DNA of 64,000 nucleotides, taken from Amycolatopsis sp. NBC_01488. GTDB taxonomy: Bacteria; Actinomycetota; Actinomycetes; Mycobacteriales; Pseudonocardiaceae. The notes under the pieces were generated by a model. The model saw only the letters and a list, made by a program, of their open reading frames with translations. It was not told the DNA's origin and did no database searches. Each line of letters opens with the position of its first letter. Within the stretch, counting starts at the first letter, position 1. Below, in pieces: positions 55,273 through 62,796 of the stretch. The position numbers and the translations under genes were made by a program. The stretch spans positions 2,546,001 to 2,610,000 of the forward strand of contig NZ_CP109434.1 of assembly GCF_036227105.1 (NCBI RefSeq), written 5' to 3'.

Positions 55273-55836
55273 GTGGCGAACCCCGGGTTGGATCAAGCGG
55301 CGAAACTCGAACTGGCCAGGCTGGTCACCGATCTTTCCGTGGTGCACGGAAAAGTGACCCTGGCGTCCGGCAAGGAAGCCGACTACTACATCGACCTCCG
55401 GCGCGCGACGCTGCACCACGCCGCCGCGCCGCTGATCGGCAAGCTGCTGCGCCAGCTGACGGCGGACTGGGACTACGTCGCGGCGGGCGGCCTGACGCTC
55501 GGCGCCGACCCGGTCGCCCTGGCCATGCTCCACTCCGCGGCGACCGACGGGGTCGTGCTCGACGCGTTCGTCGTCCGGAAGTCCGTCAAGGAACACGGGA
55601 TGCAGCGGCGCATCGAGGGCATGGAGGTCCGGGGCCAGCGCGTGCTGGCCGTCGAGGACACGTCGACGACGGGTGGCAGCGTGCTGACGGCGGTCGAGGC
55701 CCTGCGTGAAGCGGGCGCGAACGTGGTGGGCGTGGTGACGGTGGTCGACCGCGACACCGGGGCGCGGGAGGCCATCGAGAAGGAAGGCCTGGAGTACCGC
55801 TACGTCCTGGGCAAGGACGACCTCGGTCTCGACTGA
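55273..55836 (+). CDS. pyrE: Orotate phosphoribosyltransferase, 187 aa
   Basis: Makes OMP from orotate and PRPP in pyrimidine synthesis. The PRPP-binding signature is VLAVEDTSTTGGSVL (about 124-138). The substrate-side segments LASGKEADYYIDLR and GLTLGADPVALAM are typical of PyrE. It starts at GTG 55273, only 28 bases behind the ABC permease. It stands away from other pyr genes, as is common in mycobacteria and relatives. Confidence 0.95.
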   Translation: MANPGLDQAAKLELARLVTDLSVVHGKVTLASGKEADYYIDLRRATLHHAAAPLIGKLLRQLTADWDYVAAGGLTLGADPVALAMLHSAATDGVVLDAFVVRKSVKEHGMQRRIEGMEVRGQRVLAVEDTSTTGGSVLTAVEALREAGANVVGVVTVVDRDTGAREAIEKEGLEYRYVLGKDDLGLD

Positions 55837-55844
55837 TTGGCCGC

Positions 55845-55860
55845 GGTGACCGCGGTCACC
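55845..55860. promoter_or_regulatory. Perfect 16-bp palindrome between pyrE and the sigma gene
   Basis: GGTGACCGCGGTCACC reads the same on both strands. It lies 8 bases after the pyrE stop and 57 bases before the sigma factor start, in a position for an operator of the sigma-Asp23 operon. No U-tract follows, which speaks against a terminator. Confidence 0.5.
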
Positions 55861-55916
55861 GACAATCAGCCCGTGACGTTTCCGCGGCTCCGGTGTCCTC
55901 CTGTCGAGGAGGTGCC

Positions 55917-56471
55917 GTGACGACCGCCGCTACCCCGCTTGACGACGCGACCCTCGTCGGCCGCGCCAAGGACGGCGATGTCCGGGCGTACGAGCAGCTC
56001 GTGCTGCGCTACCAGGGGCCGATGTTCCGGCTCGCCGTGAAGATGCTCGCGCACCGCGGCGACGCCGAAGACGTCGTGCAGGAGGTGTTCCTCAACGCCT
56101 GGCGCAAGCTCGGCCAGCTCGGTGAGGACGCCGCGTTCGTCGGCTGGCTCTACCGGGCCACCACGAACCGCTGCCTCAATGCCATCCGCGCGCGCCGGCC
56201 CCAAGCGGACGTCGACCTCGACACCGCCGAGTCGCCGCGGGCGGACCTGCAGCCCGAACGGGCCGCGCAGGTCAACGGGCAGCTCGCGGCGTTGAACGCG
56301 GCCCTGGTGCAGCTGACGCCCGAACAGCGGGCGTGCTGGCTGCTGCGCGAAGTGCACGGCCGGTCCTACGACGAAATCGGCGAAGTCGTCGGCGCGAACG
56401 TAACGGCTGTCCGCGGCCGGATCGCGCGGGCCCGTGCCCAGCTGGCGGAGGTGCTGAAGCCGTGGCGATGA
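55917..56471 (+). CDS. ECF RNA polymerase sigma factor, 184 aa
   Basis: Alternative sigma factor with only sigma2 and sigma4. Sigma2 has YEQLVLRYQGPMFRLAVKML and AEDVVQEVFLNAWRKL (-10 recognition), then FVGWLYRATTNRCLN. Sigma4 has LTPEQRACWLLREVHGRSYDEIGEVVGANVTAVRGRIARAR. There is no C-terminal extension. GAGGAGG stands before GTG 55917. Its stop overlaps the next gene (ATGA), which encodes a zinc-finger domain of the anti-sigma type. The target regulon is unknown; envelope stress is inferred from the Asp23 genes behind it. Confidence 0.93.
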   Translation: MTTAATPLDDATLVGRAKDGDVRAYEQLVLRYQGPMFRLAVKMLAHRGDAEDVVQEVFLNAWRKLGQLGEDAAFVGWLYRATTNRCLNAIRARRPQADVDLDTAESPRADLQPERAAQVNGQLAALNAALVQLTPEQRACWLLREVHGRSYDEIGEVVGANVTAVRGRIARARAQLAEVLKPWR

Positions 56472-57031
56472 CGGACTACGAGCTGCCCTGCGAACGCGAC
56501 GTCGAGCAGGTGTGGGAGCGGCTCGACGCGGTCGGCGCCGGGCTGGCCGACGAGCACGAGCTGACCTGCCCGCACTGCCGGGCCGCCCGCGAAAGCCTGC
56601 TGGCCCTGCGCGAGGCCACCGCGGAACTGGTGGCCGAGGACGACGTCCCGCCTGCCCTGTTCGGCCGGATCATGTCCGCGGTCCGCGCCGAGGTGCGACG
56701 CGGCTCGATGGTGGCGCTGCCGACCCCGGAACCCGGGTTCGTCGAGATCAGCGAGCAGGCCGTCGCGGCCGTGCTGCGGTACGCGGCGGACACGGTCGAC
56801 GGTGTCCGCGCGCGACGCTGCCGGGTGCGGACTGGCGCGAACGGCGTCGTCGAAGTCGAACTCACCCTCGCGGTGAGTCTGCGGAACGCTACCGGCGGTG
56901 CGGCGTTGGCCTCGGTGCGGGAGCGGGTGACCGCGGCGGCCGCGGCCCGGGTGGGGCTGACGCTGGCGCGGCTCGACCTGCTGGTGGACGACATCTTTGC
57001 GGAAGACACTGTCGGGGAGCCAGGGGAATGA
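56468..57031 (+). CDS. Zinc-finger anti-sigma domain fused to an Asp23/Gls24-like domain, 187 aa
   Basis: Residues 1-60 look like a ZAS anti-sigma domain: Cys8 and H30-x3-C34-x2-C37 (EHELTCPHCRAARESL), which can hold one zinc and wrap the sigma factor. No membrane helix follows. Residues about 85-180 instead match Asp23/Gls24: EISEQAVAAVLRYAADTVDGV, VVEVELTLAVS, then VRERVTAAAAARVGLTLARLDLLVDDIF. Asp23 proteins sit at the membrane through partners and respond to cell-wall stress. The fusion would tether sigma release to that layer (inference). It overlaps genes on both sides by 4 bases. Confidence 0.82.
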   Translation: MTDYELPCERDVEQVWERLDAVGAGLADEHELTCPHCRAARESLLALREATAELVAEDDVPPALFGRIMSAVRAEVRRGSMVALPTPEPGFVEISEQAVAAVLRYAADTVDGVRARRCRVRTGANGVVEVELTLAVSLRNATGGAALASVRERVTAAAAARVGLTLARLDLLVDDIFAEDTVGEPGE

Positions 57032-57384
57032 GCGTGGAGTACGTCATCGCCGATCCGGTGATCACCGCGGTGGCGGCGCGGGCGGCGATCGGCACGCCGG
57101 GCGTCGTGCGGCTCGAGCCGGGCCTGCGCGGCCTGGTGACGGCGTGGACGCGAGCCGCCCGGCAGCGCTGGAAGGGCCTCGACCCGGCGCCGGCCGACGG
57201 CGTCCGGGCCCGCACGGCCGACGGCCGGGTGACGGTCGAGATCGACCTGGTCACGGCGGCGGCCGACCAGGCGGCGGCGGTGGGCCGGGCCGTGCAGCGC
57301 GCGGTCGGCCGGTTCGTCACCGAGCAGACCGGCCTGGCCGTCGCCGAGGTTTCGGTGTCCATCATGGACATCGAGCCCCGGTGA
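57028..57384 (+). CDS. Asp23/Gls24 family envelope stress protein, 118 aa
   Basis: Typical Asp23/Gls24 fold: a first helix (VITAVAARAAIGTPGVVRLEP), a variable loop, the strand VTVEIDLVTAA, the long helix AVGRAVQRAVGRFVTEQTGL and the closing VAEVSVSIMDI. The loop between first helix and strand is basic (TRAARQRWKG). Such proteins multimerise under the membrane in firmicutes and bind a small membrane anchor, AmaP; no AmaP or DUF2273 partner is seen here. It overlaps its neighbours by four bases (ATGA, GTGA). Confidence 0.87.
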   Translation: MSVEYVIADPVITAVAARAAIGTPGVVRLEPGLRGLVTAWTRAARQRWKGLDPAPADGVRARTADGRVTVEIDLVTAAADQAAAVGRAVQRAVGRFVTEQTGLAVAEVSVSIMDIEPR

Positions 57385-57692
57385 CCGGCGCCGAAGCCGT
57401 CGAGAAGATCGTCGGCGCCCTCGAAGCCGTGGCCGGTCTCCGCCTGGCGACCCCGGTTTCCCCGGAGACGACCTGGCTGCCGGTCGACTGGGCCGGCCTG
57501 GCGGTCGACCTTTCGCCGGAGGTCGTCCAGATCCGCCTGATCGCGACGCGGCTGCCGATCCCGCCGCTGCTCGACCGCGCCGCGGCGGCGGTGCGCCCGG
57601 TGCTGGCGGGCACGGAGTGGGCGGACGCGCGGCTGCGGCTGGTCGTCACGGACCTCGACGGCGCGGCGTTCGCGAGACCCACGTCACAGTGA
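57381..57692 (+). CDS. Divergent Asp23-like hypothetical protein, 103 aa
   Basis: No database family comes to mind, but the order of elements copies Asp23: an N-terminal helix (AEAVEKIVGALEAVAGLRLATPV), strand VVQIRLIATRLPIPP, helix LLDRAAAAVRPVLAG and final strand DARLRLVVTDLDGA. The central WLPVDWAGLAVDLS segment is specific to it. GTG 57381 overlaps the previous stop. It would be the third Asp23-type product of the operon; divergence may mean a partner subunit in a mixed assembly. Confidence 0.7.
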   Translation: MTGAEAVEKIVGALEAVAGLRLATPVSPETTWLPVDWAGLAVDLSPEVVQIRLIATRLPIPPLLDRAAAAVRPVLAGTEWADARLRLVVTDLDGAAFARPTSQ

Positions 57693-57761
57693 CCCTCTCC
57701 CGTCCTCCGGGTCCTTACCCACGAAAAGCGTTGGGGCTCAGGACATCCAGGGAGGACACCG

Positions 57762-58187
57762 ATGACCGCGACGGCCGAAAAGAACGAGACCGCTGCCCTC
57801 GTCACGAAGCAGGGCACGACCACGATCGCCGACACCGTGGTCCAGAAGATCGCCGGGCTCGCCGCGCGCGAGGTCGGCGGCGTGCACGACCTCGGGGGTG
57901 GCGCGGCGCGCGCGTTCGGCGCGCTGCGTGACCGCATCCCGGGCGCGTCGGCCAGTGCCGGCCGGGGCGTCTCGGTCGAGGTCGGGGAGAAGCAGGCGGC
58001 CGTCGACCTGGAGATCCTGGTCGAGTACGGCGTCGCCATCGCCGACCTCGCGCGGTCGGTGCGCCGCAACGTCGTCACCTCGATCGAGCAGATGACCGGA
58101 CTGCAGGTCGTCGAGGTGAACATCACCGTCAGCGACGTCCACCTGCCCGGCGACGAGGCACCGGCGCCGTCCGACCGGGTCAGCTGA
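57762..58187 (+). CDS. Asp23/Gls24 family envelope stress protein, 141 aa
   Basis: Full-length canonical member: GTTTIADTVVQKIAGLAAREVGGV (first helix), a Gly/Ala loop, VSVEVGEKQAAVDLEILVEYGV, IADLARSVRRNVVTSIEQMTGL and VVEVNITVSDVHLPG. The N-terminal 15 residues and the C-terminal 15 are disordered. ATG 57762 lies 70 bases behind the previous gene, with GGAGG in front (57749-57753). The gap may contain an extra promoter so this member could also be made alone. Confidence 0.92.
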   Translation: MTATAEKNETAALVTKQGTTTIADTVVQKIAGLAAREVGGVHDLGGGAARAFGALRDRIPGASASAGRGVSVEVGEKQAAVDLEILVEYGVAIADLARSVRRNVVTSIEQMTGLQVVEVNITVSDVHLPGDEAPAPSDRVS

Positions 58188-58207
58188 TCCGGCGTACCGT
58201 CGAGAGC

Positions 58208-58372
58208 GTGGACGAGCCGTCGAAGCCCGACGAGCCGCCGGAGCGGCCGGGGCACCAGCCACCGTGGAAGAAGCCGCCCGAGCAGTACCCGCACGAAGAG
58301 CCGACGAAGTACCCGGCAAAACGCCCACCGGAATTTCCACCGGGCGTGACGCCTCCGTCACCGCCAAGGTGA
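58208..58372 (+). CDS. Proline-rich small protein, 54 aa
   Basis: A GTG at 58208, 20 bases behind the Asp23 gene, opens a 54-codon frame with 20 prolines: MDEPSKPDEPPERPGHQPP, then KKPPEQYPHEEPTKYP and a Pro-rich end. It has no hydrophobic stretch. A mix of Glu/Asp and Lys suggests an extended, charged polyproline rod that could bind partner proteins. There is no clear ribosome site, so translation by coupling or leaderless start is possible. Not assigned to a family. Confidence 0.5.
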   Translation: MDEPSKPDEPPERPGHQPPWKKPPEQYPHEEPTKYPAKRPPEFPPGVTPPSPPR

Positions 58373-58480
58373 ACAGGTTGCTCCGGTGGGTTAAACATCA
58401 CACAGCGGGGCAATCTCAGGGGCGGCCGAACTCGATCAGCGGAGTAAAGTCGCTGGTAGGGGGTTCGGTGAAGGGGGCGT

Positions 58481-58873
58481 GTGGTGGCGAAGTTCCTGGC
58501 GGAAGTGACTGTCGCGGTACACATCTTGGCCTTGCTCCTCATCGGTTTCGGCGGCTTCATCGCCTGGCGCTGGCCGAAGCTGATCTACGTCCACCTGCTC
58601 GGCGTCGCCTGGGGCGTCCTGGTCAACGTCGCGCCGGTGCCGTGCCCGTTCACCGCGTTGGAGAACTTCTTCCGCCACCAGCAGGGCCTCGGTGACTTGC
58701 CCGGCGGGTTCAACGCCTACTACCTGTACGGCACGGTGTTCCCGCAGTCGTGGCTGCCGGCGATCGGCGTCGTCGCGATCGCGGTGGTCGTCTACTCCTA
58801 CGTCGGCGTCTACCACCGCTGGCGCCACCGCGACCACGAGGACGCCCGGACGCACCGGGTCCGCCTGGGCTAG
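58481..58873 (+). CDS. DUF2784 membrane protein, 130 aa
   Basis: Small inner-membrane protein with four helices. Diagnostic parts are FLAEVTVAVHILALLLIGFGG, the CPFTALENFFRHQQGL loop (conserved CPLTxxE pattern) and GGFNAYYLYGTVFPQSW. The C-terminus is rich in His/Arg (HRWRHRDHEDARTHRVR). Function unknown for the family. GTG 58481 or 58484 after AAGGGGG. Confidence 0.85.
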   Translation: MVAKFLAEVTVAVHILALLLIGFGGFIAWRWPKLIYVHLLGVAWGVLVNVAPVPCPFTALENFFRHQQGLGDLPGGFNAYYLYGTVFPQSWLPAIGVVAIAVVVYSYVGVYHRWRHRDHEDARTHRVRLG

Positions 58874-58887
58874 GCGACAATCGGGGG

Positions 58888-59544
58888 GTGAGCACCTCCC
58901 CCGACGCCGGACCCACCGAGTGGGTGAGCCGCGAAGAGGTCGGCGTCGGCCCGTGGCCGGGTGACTGGCCGTCCGACGAGCGGTACGACCCCGACCTCCT
59001 GCGCGACGGCGACCGCCGCAACGTCGTGGACGCGTACCGGTACTGGCGCCGCGAGGCGATCGTGTCCGATGTGGACAGCCGGCGGCACCCGTTCCACGTC
59101 GCCATCGAGAACTTCCAGCACGACCACAACATCGGCACGGTCGTCCGCACGGCGAACGCGTTCGCGGCGGCGGAGGTCCACATCGTCGGCCGCCGCCGCT
59201 GGAACCGCCGCGGCGCGATGGTGACGGACCGCTACCAGCACCTCCGTCACCACGAGGACGTCTCCGGGCTGGTCTCGTTCGCGTCCGAGCAGGGGCTGGC
59301 GCTGGTCGCGGTCGACAACACGCCCGGCGCGCAGCCCGTCGAGACGGCGGAAATCCCGCGCGAGTGCGTGCTGCTGTTCGGCCAGGAAGGGCCGGGGTTG
59401 TCGCCGGGCGCGCAGGAGGCGGCGTCCCTGGTGGTGTCGATCGCCCAGTTCGGGACGACGCGCTCGATCAACGCGGGCGTCGCGGCCGGGATCGTCATGC
59501 ACGCGTGGATCCGGCAGCACGCGGATCTGTCGACCGCCTGGTGA
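58888..59544 (+). CDS. TrmH/SpoU family RNA methyltransferase, 218 aa
   Basis: SAM-dependent 2'-O-methyltransferase with the knotted SpoU fold. The three motifs are NIGTVVRTANAF (motif 1, catalytic Arg), LLFGQEGPGLS (motif 2) and SINAGVAAGIVMHAW (motif 3). An N-terminal 70-residue extension (WVSREEVGVGPWPGDWPSDERYD) is typical of actinobacterial members. RNA target (tRNA or rRNA) not predictable. GTG 58888 after GGGGG, 14 bases behind the DUF2784 gene. Confidence 0.92.
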   Translation: MSTSPDAGPTEWVSREEVGVGPWPGDWPSDERYDPDLLRDGDRRNVVDAYRYWRREAIVSDVDSRRHPFHVAIENFQHDHNIGTVVRTANAFAAAEVHIVGRRRWNRRGAMVTDRYQHLRHHEDVSGLVSFASEQGLALVAVDNTPGAQPVETAEIPRECVLLFGQEGPGLSPGAQEAASLVVSIAQFGTTRSINAGVAAGIVMHAWIRQHADLSTAW

Positions 59545-60525
59545 CTACAGCCCCCAGCCCCAGCGCAGCTGGACCACGCCCGACGCGTTGTTGGTGGCCA
59601 GGCCGCTGCCGCTCTGCCGCGTGATCGAGTAGGTGTCGCCCGAGCGCAGGCCGGGCCAGTAGACGACGCCCATCTGCCGGGACCGCGCGAGGTCGGTGGT
59701 GGCGGCGAAGTACGCGGTGAAGTTGTTGCCGTCCTGGTGGCCGGCCGAGTAGTCCAGCCCGGTCGTCATCGGGGCGCCGGCCTCGTCGATGACCGTGCGC
59801 GAGGAGTACGAGCCGAGCCGGTTGCTGAGGTTCGTGGTCCACGCCGAGCGGGTCGTGTCCGAGGCCCAGAAGCCGTAGAAGTGCAGCGACAGCAGCGTTC
59901 CGGTCAACGCGCTCGCCGCGCCGACGCCCGTGACGTTGTCGTTGTAGCCGGTGCCGCTGATCAGCACCCGGCCGCGCGGGATGTTCGAGTGCCGCGAGAG
60001 CCAGGTCGAGCAGAGCGACACCCAGGAGTTCAGGCTGTAGCCGAACGGCTCGTTCATCGGCTCGAAGTAGACGCTGCCGTTGCCGCCGTAGTCGCCGGTG
60101 ACCTTGTCCCACATGGTGTTCCACGCGGTGACGTCGTCGACGAGGCCGTCCTTGTTCGCTTCCCAGTAGCCGAAGATGACCTTCATGCCGTGGGCCAGCG
60201 CGGAGTCGGCGGCGCCCTTGTACCGTGCCCACCAGTCCGAATTGACGCTCTGCGGGTTGATCGGCAGCCGTACGGTGTTGGCACCCAGCTGCTGCTGGAA
60301 CCCGCTGATGATGCCGTCGGCCTTGGTGCGGACGACGTCGTAGCTGTCACCGGCCGTGAGGCCGGTCGGGATGACCCAGCCGTCCACGTAGTTGTCGCGG
60401 GCGTCGGCCCAGTTCACGCCGCGGAAGGCGTTGGTGGCGGCGGAGGCGTCTTGGGGGATCGTGAGCAGGGGCGCGGCGAGGACCGCGATCAGGAGGGCGC
60501 GCAGGCAGCGACGAAGGCGGGTCAT
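59545..60525 (-). CDS. Secreted glycoside hydrolase family 5 (cellulase-like), 326 aa
   Basis: Signal peptide 1-29 (RALLIAVLAAPLL, cleavage after ASA). Catalytic module: RLPINPQS, acid/base Glu in FEPMNEPFG (about residue 160), LHFYGFW, nucleophile Glu in VIDEAGAPM (about 248) and VVYWPGLRSGDTYSI at the end. No carbohydrate-binding module is attached. A perfect palindrome of LacI type (60551-60564) stands 26 bases before the start, indicating sugar-controlled expression. The stop abuts the TrmH gene. It complements the secreted LPMO at 40447. Confidence 0.9.
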   Translation of the reverse strand: MTRLRRCLRALLIAVLAAPLLTIPQDASAATNAFRGVNWADARDNYVDGWVIPTGLTAGDSYDVVRTKADGIISGFQQQLGANTVRLPINPQSVNSDWWARYKGAADSALAHGMKVIFGYWEANKDGLVDDVTAWNTMWDKVTGDYGGNGSVYFEPMNEPFGYSLNSWVSLCSTWLSRHSNIPRGRVLISGTGYNDNVTGVGAASALTGTLLSLHFYGFWASDTTRSAWTTNLSNRLGSYSSRTVIDEAGAPMTTGLDYSAGHQDGNNFTAYFAATTDLARSRQMGVVYWPGLRSGDTYSITRQSGSGLATNNASGVVQLRWGWGL

Positions 60526-60550
60526 GCGAACTCCGATGTCCGATGATCGA

Positions 60551-60564
60551 TGTTGACGTCAACA
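60551..60564. promoter_or_regulatory. LacI-type operator before the GH5 gene
   Basis: TGTTGACGTCAACA is a perfect 14-bp palindrome with a central CG, as in LacI/GalR family sites. It is 26 bases upstream of the cellulase start; no LacI gene is inside the window. Confidence 0.7.
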
Positions 60565-60606
60565 TGCCTGGCGAGAATGCGCTCGGACCGTCGCCGGTGT
60601 CAAGCG

Positions 60607-62745
60607 TCAGACGGGGGCGACCTCGACCGGGATGCCGTTCAACACCGACGTTCCGGACGGAACGTCCAGCACCGTCTCGTCGGTGACCAGGTTCGAGTTG
60701 ACGCCCGGATTCGCGCGTGCCACCTGCGTCCGCGAACCGTCGACGTCGTGACCCCAGCCGTGCGGGATGCTCACCACGCCCGGCCGAACCTCGTCGGTCA
60801 CCTCGACCGGGACTTCGAGCTTTCCGGCGCGGGACGTCACCGACGCGAGGGCGCCGTCGGTGAGGCCCAGGCGGGCGGCGTCCTCGGGGTGGACCAGGAC
60901 CGTGCAGCGGTTGCCGCCGCGGATCAGCGGCTTGAGGTTGTGCATCCACGAGTTGTTCGAGCTGAGGTGCCGCCTGCCGATCAGCACGAGGCCGTCGTCC
61001 GCCGGTTTCGCCAGTTCGGCACGCAGCCGGGGGACGTCGGCGACGACCTCCGGCGGCGCCAGCTCGATCCGGCCGGACGCCGTGCAGATCACCTCGGGGA
61101 TCCGCGGCTGCAGCGGCCCGAAGTCCATCCCGTGCGGCGCGGCTTCGAGGTCGGCGAGCGTGACGTCGTAGGGCCCGGCGCGCAGCATCAGGTCCACCAG
61201 CCGCGCGGGACCGGTGCGGTCGTGGGTGACCTCGAGCTTGGCTCGGCGCGCGACGTCGGCGGCGACGAAGTCGTCGAGCGCCGCGAAGTCCGCTTCGGGG
61301 CCCTGACCGGTGACGATGCCGGTGAGCCGCAGCATCGTCTCCCACTCCTGCGGGAGCTTCGACGGCAGCGTGGCCGGCGTCCAGTTCGCGACGTTGCGCA
61401 CCGAGAGCTGGTAGAAGGCCAGGTCGAAGTGCGGCCGTTCGAGCGGCGACGGGCCGGGCAGGATGACGTCGGCCTGGCGCGACGTCTCGTTGAGGTAGAC
61501 GTCGACGGAGATCATGAAGTCGAGCTTCTTCAGGGCTTCGGCGAGCCGTCCGGCGTTCGGTGTGCTCAGGCACGGGTTGCCGCTGACCGTGATCAGCGCG
61601 CGGACCTGGCCCTCGCCCGGGGTTTCGATCTCGTCGGCGAGCGTCGCGACCGGCAGCTCCCCGACGACCTCGGGGTAGCCGCGCACCCGGCTGTGCCAGC
61701 GTCCGACGGCGAACGGCCGCCGGTTCCCGGTCGGCTGGCAGGCCGCCAGCGGGAACATCGCGCCGCCGGGGGCGTCGAGGTTGCCGGTGAGCACGTTGAG
61801 GACGTCGACGAGCCAGCTCGCGACCGTGCCGAACGTCTGCGTCGTCGTGCCGATCCGGCCGTAGACCACGGCGTTTTCCGCATCGGCCAGTTCTCGCGCG
61901 AGCCGGCGGATTTCCCCGGCGTCGATGCCGGTGCGCGGGGCGACGGCTTCCGGGGTGAACGGCTGAGCCAGCTCGCGGACGTCGTCGAGGCCGTTGAGGT
62001 GCTCGGCCAGGCGTCCGGGTGCGACCCGGTTCTCCGCGAACAGCACGTTGACCAGCGCGAACAGCAGCAGCGCGTCGGTGCCGGGCCGGATGGCGTGGTG
62101 CTCGTCGGCGAACTGCGCGGTGCGCGTCCGGCGCGGGTCGACGACGACGATCTTGCCGCCGCGCTCGCGGATCCCGCGCAGCCGGCCGCGGATGTCCGGC
62201 GCGGTCATCAGGCTGCCGTTCGAGACGAGCGGGTTGGCGCCGAGGATCAGCAGGTGCCGCGTGCGGTCGAGGTCGGGCACGGGGATCGCGAGCGGATCGC
62301 CGAACATGGTGCCGGCGGAGTAGTGCTTCGGCAGCTGGTCGACCGAGGTCGCACTGTAGAAGTTCTTGGTGCCCAAGGCTTTGTAGAGCACGCGGCCGTA
62401 GAGCGTGAGCGCGATGTTGTGCACGCCGGGGTTGCCCGCGTACACGGCGACGGCGTCCCGGCCGTGCTTCTCGAGGATCGGTGGCAGACGGCGGTCGATC
62501 TCGTCGTACGCCTCCTGCCAGCTGACCTCGACGAACTCGCCGCCCCGCTTGAGCAGCGGCGCGGTCAGCCGGTCGGGATCGTGGTGCAGCGCCCCGAGCG
62601 ACGCGCCCTTCGGGCAGAGGTAGCCCTTCGAGAAGACGTCGTTCTCGTCGCCTAGCACCCGCGTGACCTGCTGGTTCGCGTCGAGCGTCACTTCGAGGCC
62701 GCAGGTGGCTTCACACAGCGGGCAGGTCACGTGGGCGGTCGTCAT
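60607..62745 (-). CDS. Molybdopterin oxidoreductase (DMSO-reductase family), 712 aa
   Basis: Mo-bisMGD enzyme. The N-terminal 4Fe-4S motif is C8-x2-C-x3-C...GYLCPKG. MGD-binding regions follow (ILGANPLVSNGSLMTAPDIR, ALITVSGNPCLSTPN) and the C-terminal beta-barrel has SSNNSWMHNLKPLIRGG and SIPHGWGHD. The residue at the usual Mo-ligand place is not Cys; a Ser in SATSVDQL is a candidate. No Tat signal is seen, so it is cytosolic. It resembles unassigned FdhF/NarB-like oxidoreductases; donor and acceptor are unknown. A TetR-type palindrome lies 10 bases before ATG 62745. Confidence 0.88.
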   Translation of the reverse strand: MTTAHVTCPLCEATCGLEVTLDANQQVTRVLGDENDVFSKGYLCPKGASLGALHHDPDRLTAPLLKRGGEFVEVSWQEAYDEIDRRLPPILEKHGRDAVAVYAGNPGVHNIALTLYGRVLYKALGTKNFYSATSVDQLPKHYSAGTMFGDPLAIPVPDLDRTRHLLILGANPLVSNGSLMTAPDIRGRLRGIRERGGKIVVVDPRRTRTAQFADEHHAIRPGTDALLLFALVNVLFAENRVAPGRLAEHLNGLDDVRELAQPFTPEAVAPRTGIDAGEIRRLARELADAENAVVYGRIGTTTQTFGTVASWLVDVLNVLTGNLDAPGGAMFPLAACQPTGNRRPFAVGRWHSRVRGYPEVVGELPVATLADEIETPGEGQVRALITVSGNPCLSTPNAGRLAEALKKLDFMISVDVYLNETSRQADVILPGPSPLERPHFDLAFYQLSVRNVANWTPATLPSKLPQEWETMLRLTGIVTGQGPEADFAALDDFVAADVARRAKLEVTHDRTGPARLVDLMLRAGPYDVTLADLEAAPHGMDFGPLQPRIPEVICTASGRIELAPPEVVADVPRLRAELAKPADDGLVLIGRRHLSSNNSWMHNLKPLIRGGNRCTVLVHPEDAARLGLTDGALASVTSRAGKLEVPVEVTDEVRPGVVSIPHGWGHDVDGSRTQVARANPGVNSNLVTDETVLDVPSGTSVLNGIPVEVAPV

Positions 62746-62754
62746 GGCCACCCA

Positions 62755-62772
62755 ACATACCGAGCGGTATGT
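62755..62772. promoter_or_regulatory. TetR-type operator in the divergent promoter
   Basis: ACATACCG-AG-CGGTATGT: perfect 8-bp arms around a 2-base centre, between the molybdoenzyme start (62745) and the GH76 start (62797). ATACCG..CGGTAT sites are bound by TetR family repressors in actinobacteria, so both genes may be co-regulated. No TetR gene lies in the last 20 kb. Confidence 0.75.
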
Positions 62773-62796
62773 CGATGGGCAAGGCACGATTGCGAC

